The notes under the pieces: model-generated
What the model was told of the DNA's origin: nothing
The model's input: only the letters and a program-made list of their open reading frames with translations
The model's database searches: none
From: Burkholderiales bacterium
Lineage (GTDB): Bacteria > Pseudomonadota > Gammaproteobacteria > Burkholderiales > Burkholderiaceae_E
NCBI GenBank assembly: GCA_026399835.1
Contig: JAPLQE010000015.1
Span: 1 to 64,000 of the forward strand
Direction: 5' to 3'
DNA: 64,000 bases
Part shown: positions 27,211 through 35,863 of the stretch, one piece after another
Layout of the letters: the number at the start of each line of letters is the position of its first letter
Numbering within the stretch: the stretch's first letter is position 1
Position numbers and translations under genes: made by a program

Positions 27211-27900
27211 TCAGTCGAGGTAGGGGGCGAGGTAGCGCTCGAGCGCGACCGCACCCTCGCGCGTCATCGGGCGCCGCTGAGCAGGCTCGAGGGTCGCGCG
27301 GTCGAGCAGGCCGATCATCATCGCGAGCAGCGTGGTGGCGACCAGGTCGGCGCGGTGCACGGTCATCTTCGGCACGCGGCTGCGCATGCCGGCGCCGAGA
27401 CGCTCGCGCATGCGCTCGAAGCCCGCCCGCTCGATCACCCACAGCTGCGGCGCCGAGTGCAGCGCGCGGCGCAGGCCCTTCACCCCGGTGCGGCGCACGC
27501 GCAGGTCGAGCAGCTTGTCGGTGATCGCGCGCAGGTCGCGGCGCCAGTCGGCCGAGGTGGCGAAGGCGCTGAGCATCGGGCCGACCTTCTCGTAGCGCTC
27601 GGTCTCGATCGACATCGCGAGCGCCTCGATGAGCGCGTACTTGTCGGGGAAGTAGCGGTAGAGCGTCGCGATGTTGACCTCTGCGCGCTCGGCGACCGCC
27701 GTGGTGGTCAGCGCGTCGAAGCCGGCGTCGTCGAGCAGCTCGCCGGTGGCCCGCAGGATGCGGTTGACCGCCGCGCGCGCGCGCTGCTGGCGCGGCACGG
27801 TGCGCATCCGTGCCCCCGCGAGCTGCGGATCGGGGTCCGCGGCAGGGACTGGAGGCGAGGAGAACGGGCCCGGTGCGGGCGGCTTGCCGATGGTTCGCAT
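27211..27900 (-). CDS. TetR-family regulator 1
   Basis: 229 residues from the ATG at 27900, which has GAAAGG just upstream. The N-terminal 35 residues are Pro/Ala-rich. The DNA-binding domain reads [51 protein letters not shown]. The C-terminal ligand domain ends in [11 protein letters not shown]. It is divergent from the transaminase gene at 28044 and probably represses it, since the 143-base gap holds both promoters. It resembles the second TetR protein at 42205 in layout and length. Confidence 0.9.
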   Translation of the reverse strand: MRTIGKPPAPGPFSSPPVPAADPDPQLAGARMRTVPRQQRARAAVNRILRATGELLDDAGFDALTTTAVAERAEVNIATLYRYFPDKYALIEALAMSIETERYEKVGPMLSAFATSADWRRDLRAITDKLLDLRVRRTGVKGLRRALHSAPQLWVIERAGFERMRERLGAGMRSRVPKMTVHRADLVATTLLAMMIGLLDRATLEPAQRRPMTREGAVALERYLAPYLD

Positions 27901-28043
27901 GGCCTTTCGAGAACACCCCGATTCTATCAGCCCGGTGGCCCGCGCACCGGACCCGTCCGTCGCGATCATTGGCATCGCGGCCCCACGACCCCTCGTGCAC
28001 CGGCCCGCGCGGCCGCTGCACGGCCACCGACCGGAGCGAACCG

Positions 28044-29432
28044 ATGACCCGCACCCATGACGACAACGTCCGCCAGGACGTGCGCAACCTGCTGCATCCG
28101 TACACGCCGCTCGACAAGATCGCGGTGACCGGACCGATGGTGATCCGCAAGGGCGACGGGGTCTACGTCGAGGACGACCAGGGCCGGCGCTACCTCGAGG
28201 GCATGGCCGGGCTGTGGTGCACCGCGCTCGGCTTCTCCGAGCAGCGCCTCGTCGACGCCGCGATCCGCCAGATGCGCGACCTGCCCTACTACCAGATCTT
28301 CGCCGGCCGCTCGAACGAGCCCTCGATCGAGCTGTCCGAGCGGCTGCTGTCGATGACGCGCCACCTCGGCATGGACAAGGCGCTCTACGCGAACTCCGGC
28401 TCCGAGGCCAACGACGCCGCGGTCAAGGTCATCTGGTACTACTTCAACGCGCTCGGGCAACCGCAGAAGAAGAAGCTGATCGCCCGCGAGCGCGGCTACC
28501 ACGGCGTGACCGTGATGACCGCGAGCCTCACCGGCCTGGCCGGCAACCATGCCGACTTCGACCTGCCGATCGGCCGCGTGCTGCGCACCGGCTGCCCGAG
28601 CGCCTACCACTACGCCCGGCCCGGCGAGACCGAAGCGCAGCTGGTCGACCGGCTGATGGAGGAGCTCGAGGCGCTAATCGCGCGCGAGGGCGCCGACACC
28701 ATCGCCGCGTTCTTCGCCGAGCCGGTGCAGGGCGCGGGCGGCGTGATCGTGCCGCCCGAGCACTACTTCCCGAAGCTGCAGGCGGTGCTCAAGAAGCACG
28801 GGATCCTGCTGGTCGCCGACGAGGTGATCACCGGCTTCGGGCGCACCGGCAACCTGTTCGGCTGCGACACCTATGCGATCCGGCCCGACATCATGACCGT
28901 CGCCAAGGCGCTGTCCGGCTCGTACATGCCGATCTCGGCGACGCTGCTGTCGGCGCCGATCTACGAAGGCCTGGTCGAGGGCAGCAAGCGCAACGGCTCG
29001 TTCGCGCACGGCGTGACCTACGCCGGCCACCCGGTCGCTTCCGCGGTGGCGGTCGAGGCGCTGAAGATCTACGAGGAGCGCGACATCGCCGGGCAGGTGC
29101 GCGCGGTGTCGCCGCGCTTCCTCGCCCGGCTGCACGCGCTCGACGCGCATCCGCTGGTCGCCGGCGCCCGCGGCGTGGGCCTGATCGGGGCGATCGAGCT
29201 GGTCCGCGACAAGGACTCGCGCGCGCCCTTCGATCCGACGAGCGGCGTGCAGGCACGGCTCGCCGAGGCGGTGCTGGAGGAAGGCCTGATCACGCGCGCG
29301 CTGCGCGACACGGTGGCGCTGTGCCCGCCACTCATCATCACCGAACCGCAGGTCGACGAGATGTTCGACAAGTTCGAGCGGGCGCTGCAGACGACGCTCG
29401 GGTTCGCACGTGCGAAGGCGCTCGTCGACTGA
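28044..29432 (+). CDS. Class III omega-aminotransferase
   Basis: 462 residues, PLP fold type I. Motifs are LYANSGSEANDAAVKVIWYYFNALGQPQKKKLIARERGYHGVT, the aspartate in LLVADEVITGFGRTG, and the PLP lysine in TVAKALSGSYMPISA. The pattern fits putrescine/omega-amino acid:pyruvate transaminases. GGAG precedes the ATG. It is followed after 16 bases by an acetylpolyamine-amidohydrolase-like gene, so polyamine or diamine catabolism is the most reasonable role. The TetR gene at 27211 is its likely regulator. Confidence 0.9.
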   Translation: MTRTHDDNVRQDVRNLLHPYTPLDKIAVTGPMVIRKGDGVYVEDDQGRRYLEGMAGLWCTALGFSEQRLVDAAIRQMRDLPYYQIFAGRSNEPSIELSERLLSMTRHLGMDKALYANSGSEANDAAVKVIWYYFNALGQPQKKKLIARERGYHGVTVMTASLTGLAGNHADFDLPIGRVLRTGCPSAYHYARPGETEAQLVDRLMEELEALIAREGADTIAAFFAEPVQGAGGVIVPPEHYFPKLQAVLKKHGILLVADEVITGFGRTGNLFGCDTYAIRPDIMTVAKALSGSYMPISATLLSAPIYEGLVEGSKRNGSFAHGVTYAGHPVASAVAVEALKIYEERDIAGQVRAVSPRFLARLHALDAHPLVAGARGVGLIGAIELVRDKDSRAPFDPTSGVQARLAEAVLEEGLITRALRDTVALCPPLIITEPQVDEMFDKFERALQTTLGFARAKALVD

Positions 29433-29448
29433 CTTGGGGGTGCCCGGG

Positions 29449-30486
29449 ATGAAGGTCTTCCACTCCGATGCGCAGGCCGGCCACGCGCCGCGGGGCTACG
29501 CGATCGGCGGCGAGGTCGTGGCGGCGCGGGAGACGCCCGAGCGTATCGACGCGCTCCTCGCGGCGCTTCGCGGCGCCGGCCATGCCGTGCTCGCGCCGAG
29601 CGCCCACGGGATCGAGCCGCTTCGCCGGCTGCACACCGACGACTACCTCGAGTTCCTGCGGACCGCGCACGCGCGCTGGAGGGAGACCTTCCCGAGCGGC
29701 CCACGCAGCGAGTGGGTGCTGCCCTACGCCTTCCCGAACCGGCACATGGACGCCCGGCCGGGCAGCGTGCTCGGGCAGGCCGGCTGGCATCTGTCCAGCA
29801 CGACGGTACCGATCGGTGCCGGCACCTGGGCCGCGATCCAGGGCGCGGCCGACTGCGCGCTCGACGGCGCCGACGCGCTGCTCGCCGGCGATCGGGAGGC
29901 CTATGCGCTGTGCCGGCCTCCGGGCCACCACGCCTACGCCGACGTCGGCGCGGGCTTCTGCTACGTGAACAACGCGGCGGTGGCGGCCGAGCGGATCGCG
30001 CCCACGCGGGGTCGCGTCGCGATCCTGGACGTCGACGTCCACCACGGCAACGGCACGCAGGGCCTCTTCTACGAGCGCGCAGATGTCCTGTTCGTGTCGG
30101 TGCACGCCGACCCGGACGCCGGCTTCCCGTTCTTCGCAGGCCGCAGCGACGAGACCGGTCGTGGCGCCGGGGCGGGCTTCAACCTGAACCTGCCGCTGCC
30201 CGCCGGGACGAAGGACGCGGGCTGGCTCGACGCGGTCGGCACGGCCGCGGCCGCGGTCCGCCGCTTCGATCCGGCCGCGCTGGTCGTCTCGCTGGGGTTC
30301 GACGCATTCGAGCGCGACCCCTCGGCGCTGCTCGCGGTCAGCACCGAGGCGTTCCGCGCCTGCGGCCGCACGGTCGGCGCGCTCGGTCTGCAGACGCTGC
30401 TGGTGCAGGAAGGCGGCTACGCGGTCGACGCGCTGGGCACGAACCTGCTGGCTTTCCTCGACGGATTCCGGGGCGCGCGACGCTGA
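29449..30486 (+). CDS. Histone-deacetylase-superfamily amidohydrolase (acetylpolyamine amidohydrolase-like)
   Basis: 345 residues. The zinc-enzyme signature is complete: the His pair in CRPPGHHAY (about 155-163), metal ligands in AILDVDVHHGNGTQ (about 190-203), a second aspartate in SLGFDAFERDP, and the terminal VQEGGYAVDALG. The N-terminal MKVFHSDAQAGHAP and the lack of a histone-type tail favour acetylpolyamine amidohydrolase over other family members. Together with the transaminase 16 bases upstream it could remove the acetyl group and then oxidise the freed amine. GGGGG precedes the ATG. Confidence 0.88.
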   Translation: MKVFHSDAQAGHAPRGYAIGGEVVAARETPERIDALLAALRGAGHAVLAPSAHGIEPLRRLHTDDYLEFLRTAHARWRETFPSGPRSEWVLPYAFPNRHMDARPGSVLGQAGWHLSSTTVPIGAGTWAAIQGAADCALDGADALLAGDREAYALCRPPGHHAYADVGAGFCYVNNAAVAAERIAPTRGRVAILDVDVHHGNGTQGLFYERADVLFVSVHADPDAGFPFFAGRSDETGRGAGAGFNLNLPLPAGTKDAGWLDAVGTAAAAVRRFDPAALVVSLGFDAFERDPSALLAVSTEAFRACGRTVGALGLQTLLVQEGGYAVDALGTNLLAFLDGFRGARR

Positions 30487-30505
30487 GGCCTGGCCGGGCC
30501 CGCGC

Positions 30506-31942
30506 TCAGAACCGCAGCTCCGACGACAGCATCAGCGCAAATCCGTCGGCGTCGAGGCCGTTCGCGTAGACGGTGCGCCGCCAGGTGCCTTCGATCGCCA
30601 GCGTCGTCTTCGGGCTCGGGTCCCAGAACAGGTTCGAGAACAGCGTGCGGTTGCTCGCGATGCCGCTGCCGGCGAGGTCCGCAGCGTCGGCGCGGTCGAT
30701 TCCGTAGCCCGCGTGCGAGTGCAGGGTCGGTGTCCACCACCATGCCAATTCGCCCCAGCCGCCGCGGCTGCCGATCGCACGCCGCGTCGTACCCACAGTC
30801 TGGAAGATCGCACCGAGGTACGGGCCCAGCGCACGGCCCTGGTACAGCTCGCCCTGCAGCCCGAACTGCCGGCCGATCCGCAGCCCACCCTCGAGCGCCA
30901 CGCCAGACAGACGCGTTTCGTAGGGCACGAACGCGCCACCGGTGCTGAACGTCCGGAACTCGCCGGTCACGCCGGACAGCCCCAGCTCCCACTTCGGCCA
31001 GGGCACCCACGAGCCCTCGCCGCGCGGCGCGCCCGAGGTGTAGGCCACCCGGCCCTCGAGATTCGGGACGCCGGTGTTCTCCGTCGACGCGAGCGTCGGC
31101 GGCTTGATGTTCGACGGCAACGCGTCGGCGACCGCGGCCTGCAGCGTCAGCTGGTCGGCCCCCCAGGCCACGAGGCGCTCGGCCCGCAGTTGCGGCTTGA
31201 ACGAATTGCCAGGGTTGCCGCTGCCCGCGAACGCCGACATCCGGTCGACCATCGTCGGAATCCGCGGGCTGAAGACGTCCATCTGCAGGCCGGCGGCGAA
31301 GCGCGTGTCGCGGCTCGTCGCATCGACGTAGGCGAAGCCCGGGTAGAAGCCGTACTGGCCCGAGAACACGTTGCCGTCGAACAGGTAGCCGTAGATCGCG
31401 CCGCCGAGCCGGAACTCGCCGAGCTGCGCGCCTTCCACGCCGATGTAGAGGGACGACAGCCGCGCGTCGATCTTCGTCGTGCCGTCGCGCACGCCCGGCA
31501 GCGACGGCAGGACCAGGAACGGCGTCGCGTCGGGCTGCATCCGCGCGGTGGTCGTGGTGACCGTGGTGCGCAGCGCACCGCCCAGCGTCACCTTCATGCC
31601 ATCGAAGCGGGAGCGGACCGGCTCGGGCTCGGGCGGCGCCGCGGCGCGCCCCGGCTCGCCCGCAGCGGGCGCGGGGGCGCCGGCGGCCGCGGGCGCCGCG
31701 ACTGTCCCCGCCCGCCCGGCCAGCGCCTCGAGCTGGCGCGCCTGCTCGTCGAGCCGTGCCCGCTGCTCGCGCAGTTCGCGCTCCTGGGCGTCGAGTCGCG
31801 CCCGCTGCTCGGCGATCCGCGCGCGCAACGCCTCGAGCTCCTGCTCCGGCCCCGTCGCGAGCGCGGCCGACGCGGTACAGGCGAGCACCGCCACGCACGC
31901 ACCCCGCGCCAGCCTGGCCCGCGCGACCCACGCGGCCTTCAC
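30506..31942 (-). CDS. Outer-membrane porin with N-terminal coiled coil (DcaP-like)
   Basis: 478 residues. A Sec signal (about 1-29) is followed by a heptad-rich coiled coil (about 30-75, with repeated LRARIAEQRARLDAQ-type units) and an Ala/Pro linker (80-110). A beta-barrel with alternating hydrophobic strands ends in the phenylalanine typical of outer-membrane proteins (SSELRF). The layout matches trimeric DcaP-type channels. The start is a GTG overlapping the amidohydrolase stop (GTGA at 31942-31939), so the two are translationally coupled. It probably admits the substrate handled by the upstream genes. Confidence 0.8.
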   Translation of the reverse strand: MKAAWVARARLARGACVAVLACTASAALATGPEQELEALRARIAEQRARLDAQERELREQRARLDEQARQLEALAGRAGTVAAPAAAGAPAPAAGEPGRAAAPPEPEPVRSRFDGMKVTLGGALRTTVTTTTARMQPDATPFLVLPSLPGVRDGTTKIDARLSSLYIGVEGAQLGEFRLGGAIYGYLFDGNVFSGQYGFYPGFAYVDATSRDTRFAAGLQMDVFSPRIPTMVDRMSAFAGSGNPGNSFKPQLRAERLVAWGADQLTLQAAVADALPSNIKPPTLASTENTGVPNLEGRVAYTSGAPRGEGSWVPWPKWELGLSGVTGEFRTFSTGGAFVPYETRLSGVALEGGLRIGRQFGLQGELYQGRALGPYLGAIFQTVGTTRRAIGSRGGWGELAWWWTPTLHSHAGYGIDRADAADLAGSGIASNRTLFSNLFWDPSPKTTLAIEGTWRRTVYANGLDADGFALMLSSELRF

Positions 31943-33774
31943 TTCGCCGCGCTCCAGACTACCCTACCCTCCTTCACCGTCTGCAGCACCGGGATGTCCT
32001 TGATCGTCCGCGGCGGCACCTTCAGCGGATTCGCACCGAGGATCACCATGTCGGCGAGCTTGCCGGGCTCCAGCGTCCCCTTGGTCTTCTCCTCCTTGAT
32101 CTGCCAGGCGGCCATCTCGGTCACCGCCTTCAGCGCGATGTACGGGGAGACCCGCTCGTCCGGGCCGACGACCCGGCCGCTGGCGGCGATGCGGTTCACG
32201 CCGGCGTCGACCAGCGCCAGGATCCACGGCTGCGGAGACACCGGGGCATCGTGCGAGAAGGTGAACGGCAGCTGCTTGCGCGACAGGGTCCCCGCGGCGA
32301 GCGCCGTGGTGCCGCGGGCGGCGCCCCACAGCCGCAGCACCGCATCGCCGCCGGTCACGATCGAGCTGGTGAGGAAGCTGGGCACTGCGCCCACCGACTT
32401 CAGCCGCGCGATCTGGTCGGGTCGCATGTAGGCGCCGTGCACGAACACCGGCCGGTGGTCGGCCGGCCCGTGCCGGGCGATCGCTCGGTCGATCGCGCGC
32501 AGCGCCTGGTCGACCGCGGCGTCGCCGTTCATGTGCAGGTTCATCTGCACCCCGGTCTTCCAATACCGGTCGAACGCCGCCTGCACCACCTCGTCCGGGA
32601 TCTGCTGGAAGCCCGTGTAGGTGCCGGTCTTGCCCGGCGGATTGGTGGTGTACGGTTCCGAGAACCACGCGGTGTCGACGCTGCCGTCCAGCCAGAACTT
32701 CACGCCCCCGAGGCGCACGCGGTTCACGTAGCGCTGGTCGAGGTCGGGCCGCACCGCGAGCAGGCGCTCGCGCATCCCGCCCCCTGACGCGAGCGCCTGG
32801 TCGACCAGCGCGCGCTGCCGCCCGTCGGCGGCATCGCCGGTCGGCACGGGGTAGTCACGACGGACCTGCCGGGCGACCTCGGCCGCCTTGTCGACCGTAC
32901 TGTCCTTCGCGCACACGTACAGGTCGATCGGCAGCAGCTGCCGATCGATCGCATTGCGTACCAGGTCGAAGTCGTCGTCGCCCAGGCCGAGCCCGCACTC
33001 CATCGCCGTCGTCTGGCCGTAGCTCATCCACAGCCGCGAGGCGTCGACCGCGACGCGGTCGGCGAGTTCGCCGGTGAACGGGGGCCGCAGCTTGCGCACC
33101 GCGTTGAGCGCGGTCTCCTCCATCGGCCCGGCGAGCGAGCGGCCGTCGGCCTTGCGCGTGAAGCTGCCGCCCTCCGGATCGGGCGTGGACCCGTCGATGC
33201 CGGCAGCCCTGAACGCCGCCGAGTTGCCGGCGCCGAGGTGGCCCGAGCTGTCGACGACAAGCACCGGCCGACCGGTCGCCACCGAGTCGAGCTCCTCGAC
33301 GGTCGGCGCCCGGTTCTCCTTCAGGCTGCGGCTGAGGTAGCCGAAGCCGACGATCCACGCACCCTCGGGTACCTTCGCCGCATGCGCCTTCATCCGAGCC
33401 AGCAGCTCGGCCACGTCGACCGAACCGAACAGGTCGGCGTCCATCAGGTTCTTGCCGGTGTACACGAAGTGCCCGTGGGCGTCGATGAAGCCGGGCAGCA
33501 GCGTTCGCCCCTTCAGATCCACCAGTTCGGTGGACGGGCCTCGCAGCCGCATCGCGCCTGCCTTCTGGCCGACGTAGGCGATCTTCCCGTCGCGAACCGC
33601 GAGCGCCTGAACGTAAGTCGGCCGAGGCCCCTTCATCGTGAGGATGTCGCCACCGACGTAGATCGTCTGCGCGGGCTGCGCGCGCACCGCGGCGGTTGCG
33701 AGTGTGGCGGTCACGGCGACGAGCGCCGCGGCAACGGCGCGTCGCGCGCCGTGTTCGGGGGACGGGAGGGGCAT
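31939..33774 (-). CDS. Exported amidohydrolase (Amidohydro_3/YtcJ-like)
   Basis: 611 residues from the ATG at 33774 (CGGAG upstream). A signal peptide (about 1-32, ending VRAQPAQ) makes it periplasmic or secreted. The metal-dependent hydrolase pattern is present: LLPGFIDAHGHF, NLHMNGDAAVDQAL, VFVHGAYMRPDQ, TFSHDAPVSPQPW, and the closing GTLEPGKLADMVILGANPL. Known relatives include N-substituted formamide deformylase. It follows the ABC receptor and permeases and precedes the coupled porin, so I read it as the hydrolase for an amide, cyclic or formyl compound. An AT-rich near-palindrome lies 52 bases upstream. Confidence 0.88.
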   Translation of the reverse strand: MPLPSPEHGARRAVAAALVAVTATLATAAVRAQPAQTIYVGGDILTMKGPRPTYVQALAVRDGKIAYVGQKAGAMRLRGPSTELVDLKGRTLLPGFIDAHGHFVYTGKNLMDADLFGSVDVAELLARMKAHAAKVPEGAWIVGFGYLSRSLKENRAPTVEELDSVATGRPVLVVDSSGHLGAGNSAAFRAAGIDGSTPDPEGGSFTRKADGRSLAGPMEETALNAVRKLRPPFTGELADRVAVDASRLWMSYGQTTAMECGLGLGDDDFDLVRNAIDRQLLPIDLYVCAKDSTVDKAAEVARQVRRDYPVPTGDAADGRQRALVDQALASGGGMRERLLAVRPDLDQRYVNRVRLGGVKFWLDGSVDTAWFSEPYTTNPPGKTGTYTGFQQIPDEVVQAAFDRYWKTGVQMNLHMNGDAAVDQALRAIDRAIARHGPADHRPVFVHGAYMRPDQIARLKSVGAVPSFLTSSIVTGGDAVLRLWGAARGTTALAAGTLSRKQLPFTFSHDAPVSPQPWILALVDAGVNRIAASGRVVGPDERVSPYIALKAVTEMAAWQIKEEKTKGTLEPGKLADMVILGANPLKVPPRTIKDIPVLQTVKEGRVVWSAAK

Positions 33775-33825
33775 CGGGCACTCCGTGGCGGCAGCTGCGA
33801 CCGGCGAATCGACATCGCCGGCCGG

Positions 33826-33844
33826 CGAAAAAGATCCTTTTCCG
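33826..33844. promoter_or_regulatory. AT-rich near-palindrome, copy A (operator candidate)
   Basis: CGAAAAAGATCCTTTTCCG, followed by CAGAGG, is a near-palindrome in a 70 percent GC background, 52 bases upstream of the amidohydrolase start. A closely similar sequence sits at 40581-40600, between the transaminase and amidase genes, with the same AGAGG flank. Confidence 0.45.
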
Positions 33845-33958
33845 CAGAGGCTACCACCCTCGACCAGCCAGGATCGTGACGCTTCGGACACTCTCCGGCG
33901 CCCGAACGCGACGAACAGCCGCGTGCCCGAGGTGAGCGCACGACGCGCCAGGGCGCGG

Positions 33959-34867
33959 TCAGCCCCGCTGCGCCATCTTCGGATCGAGGGTGTCGCGCAG
34001 CCCGTCGCCCAGCACGTTGACCGCGAGCACGGTGAGCGCGAGGCAGGCGCCGGGGAAGAAGATCACGTGCGGATGGACGCGGAACAGCGCGCGACCCTCG
34101 GCGATAATGTTCCCCCAGCTCGGGATCTCCGGCGGGATGCCCACGCCGAGGAAGGACAGCGCAGCCTCGGCGAGCATCGCCGACGCGCAGACGAAGGTGC
34201 CCTGCACGATCAGCGGCGACACCGTGTTCGGCAGCACGTGCCGCCACAGCAGCTTGAGCGGCGCCGTGCCGACGGTGACCGCGGCCTCGACGTAGGGCTC
34301 TTCGCGCACCGACAGCACCACCGAGCGCACCAGCCGCACCACCCGAGGCACGTCGGGCACGACGATCGCCAGGATCACGGTGACGAGACCGCCCCCCCAG
34401 ATCCCCACCAGCGCGATCGCGAGCAGGATGCCCGGGATCGCCATCAGCCCGTCCATCACCCGCATCACCGGCCCGTCGAGGCGACGCCACCAGCCGGCCG
34501 CCAGGCCGATCGCCAGCCCGATCGACACCGACAGCAGCGCGACCGTCAGGCCCACCACCAGCGACACGCGCGCGCCATAGGCCACGCGGCTCCAGACGTC
34601 GCGCCCGAGGTGGTCGGTGCCGAAGCGGGCGACGCGTTCACCGGTCTCGCCGTCGTCGCGCAGCACTTCGACCACCTGCCCCGGCTTCGCGTTGCGCACC
34701 GACGGGTCGAGCTCGGCCGGGTCGACCGTGTCGAGCCAAGGGGCGAGCAGCGCCATCGCGACGACGAGCGCGAGCACCGCGGTGCCGGCGATCACGCCCT
34801 TGTGCCGCAGCGCGATGCGCCAGCGGGACGGACGGGACGCGGTCGGCACGGCCGCCTCGGTCGCCAC
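33959..34867 (-). CDS. Peptide/nickel-type ABC permease, DppC-like
   Basis: 302 residues from a GTG at 34867, 8 bases after the stop of the partner permease. There is one N-terminal membrane helix (GVIAGTAVLALVVAMALLAPWL), a periplasmic segment with FGTDHLGRDVWSRVAYGARVSL (the DppC/OppC signature), and four to five further helices. The EAA coupling loop reads EEPYVEAAVTVGTAPLKLLWRHVLPNT. It forms the channel with the DppB-like protein upstream. No ATPase gene is present in the run. Confidence 0.92.
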   Translation of the reverse strand: MATEAAVPTASRPSRWRIALRHKGVIAGTAVLALVVAMALLAPWLDTVDPAELDPSVRNAKPGQVVEVLRDDGETGERVARFGTDHLGRDVWSRVAYGARVSLVVGLTVALLSVSIGLAIGLAAGWWRRLDGPVMRVMDGLMAIPGILLAIALVGIWGGGLVTVILAIVVPDVPRVVRLVRSVVLSVREEPYVEAAVTVGTAPLKLLWRHVLPNTVSPLIVQGTFVCASAMLAEAALSFLGVGIPPEIPSWGNIIAEGRALFRVHPHVIFFPGACLALTVLAVNVLGDGLRDTLDPKMAQRG

Positions 34868-34875
34868 GGCCCGCC

Positions 34876-35817
34876 TCAGTACCGGATCCGCGGGTCGAGC
34901 ACCGCGTAGCCGATGTCGATCGCGAGGTTGACGAACACGTAGCCGGTGGCGAACAGCAGGATCAGCGCCTGGATCACCGGGAAGTCGCGCGACAGCACGG
35001 CCTCGACGGTGAGCCGGCCGAGCCCCGGGATCGCGAACACGCTCTCGGTGACCACCGCGCCGCCGATCAGTACCGCGAGCCCGATGCCCACCACCGTGAG
35101 GATCGGCACTGCCGCGTTGCGCAGCGCGTGACGGGTCAGCACGTCGCGCTCGCGCAGACCCTTCGCGCGCGCGGTGCGCACGTAGTCCTCGTTCAGGACC
35201 TCGAGCACGCTGGTGCGGGTGATCCGCGCGACCAGCGCGACGTAGACCAGCGCGAGCGTGACCGCAGGCAGCAGCAGCCGCTCGAGGAAGGGGCCGACGC
35301 CGTCGGCGATCCGCGCGTAACCCTGCACCGGCAGCCATTCGAGCTGCACCGAGAAGATCCAGACCAGCAGGTAGCCGAGCACGAACACCGGCATCGAGAA
35401 ACCGGCGACCGACAGACCCATGACCGCGCGGTCGATCCAGGTGCCCTGCCGGAACGCGGCGACGACGCCGAGCGGCACCGCGACCGAGACCGCGATCGAG
35501 AGCGCCGCGAGTCCGAGCGCGAGCGTGGGCTCGAGACGCTGCGCGATCAGCTCGGCCACCGGCTTGCGAAAGAAGTAGCTCTCGCCGAGGTCGCCGCGCA
35601 GCACACCGCCCAGCCAGATGACGAACTGCGTGACGATCGGCTTCTCGAGCCCGAGCTTCTCGCGCAGCGCGGCCACCTGCTCGGGGGTGGCCGAGTCGCC
35701 GGCGATCACCGCGGCCGGATCGCCCGGCACGGCGCGCAGGATCGCGAAGACGATCACCGCGACCACGAACAGCACCGGCACGACCGCCAGCACGCGACGG
35801 GCGACGAAGCCGATCAC
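34876..35817 (-). CDS. Peptide/nickel-type ABC permease, DppB-like
   Basis: 313 residues from a GTG at 35817. It opens with FVARRVLAVVPVLFVVAVIVFAILRAVPGDPA, the DppB/OppB pattern. The membrane core of about six helices contains the EAA loop NEDYVRTARAKGLRERDVLTRHALRNAAVPILT. It lies 46 bases after the receptor gene and 8 before the DppC-like gene. Confidence 0.92.
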   Translation of the reverse strand: MIGFVARRVLAVVPVLFVVAVIVFAILRAVPGDPAAVIAGDSATPEQVAALREKLGLEKPIVTQFVIWLGGVLRGDLGESYFFRKPVAELIAQRLEPTLALGLAALSIAVSVAVPLGVVAAFRQGTWIDRAVMGLSVAGFSMPVFVLGYLLVWIFSVQLEWLPVQGYARIADGVGPFLERLLLPAVTLALVYVALVARITRTSVLEVLNEDYVRTARAKGLRERDVLTRHALRNAAVPILTVVGIGLAVLIGGAVVTESVFAIPGLGRLTVEAVLSRDFPVIQALILLFATGYVFVNLAIDIGYAVLDPRIRY

Positions 35818-35863
35818 CGGCCCGACCCGCGCGCGCCGCCCGAACCCGCCGCAACGGCTGTCG

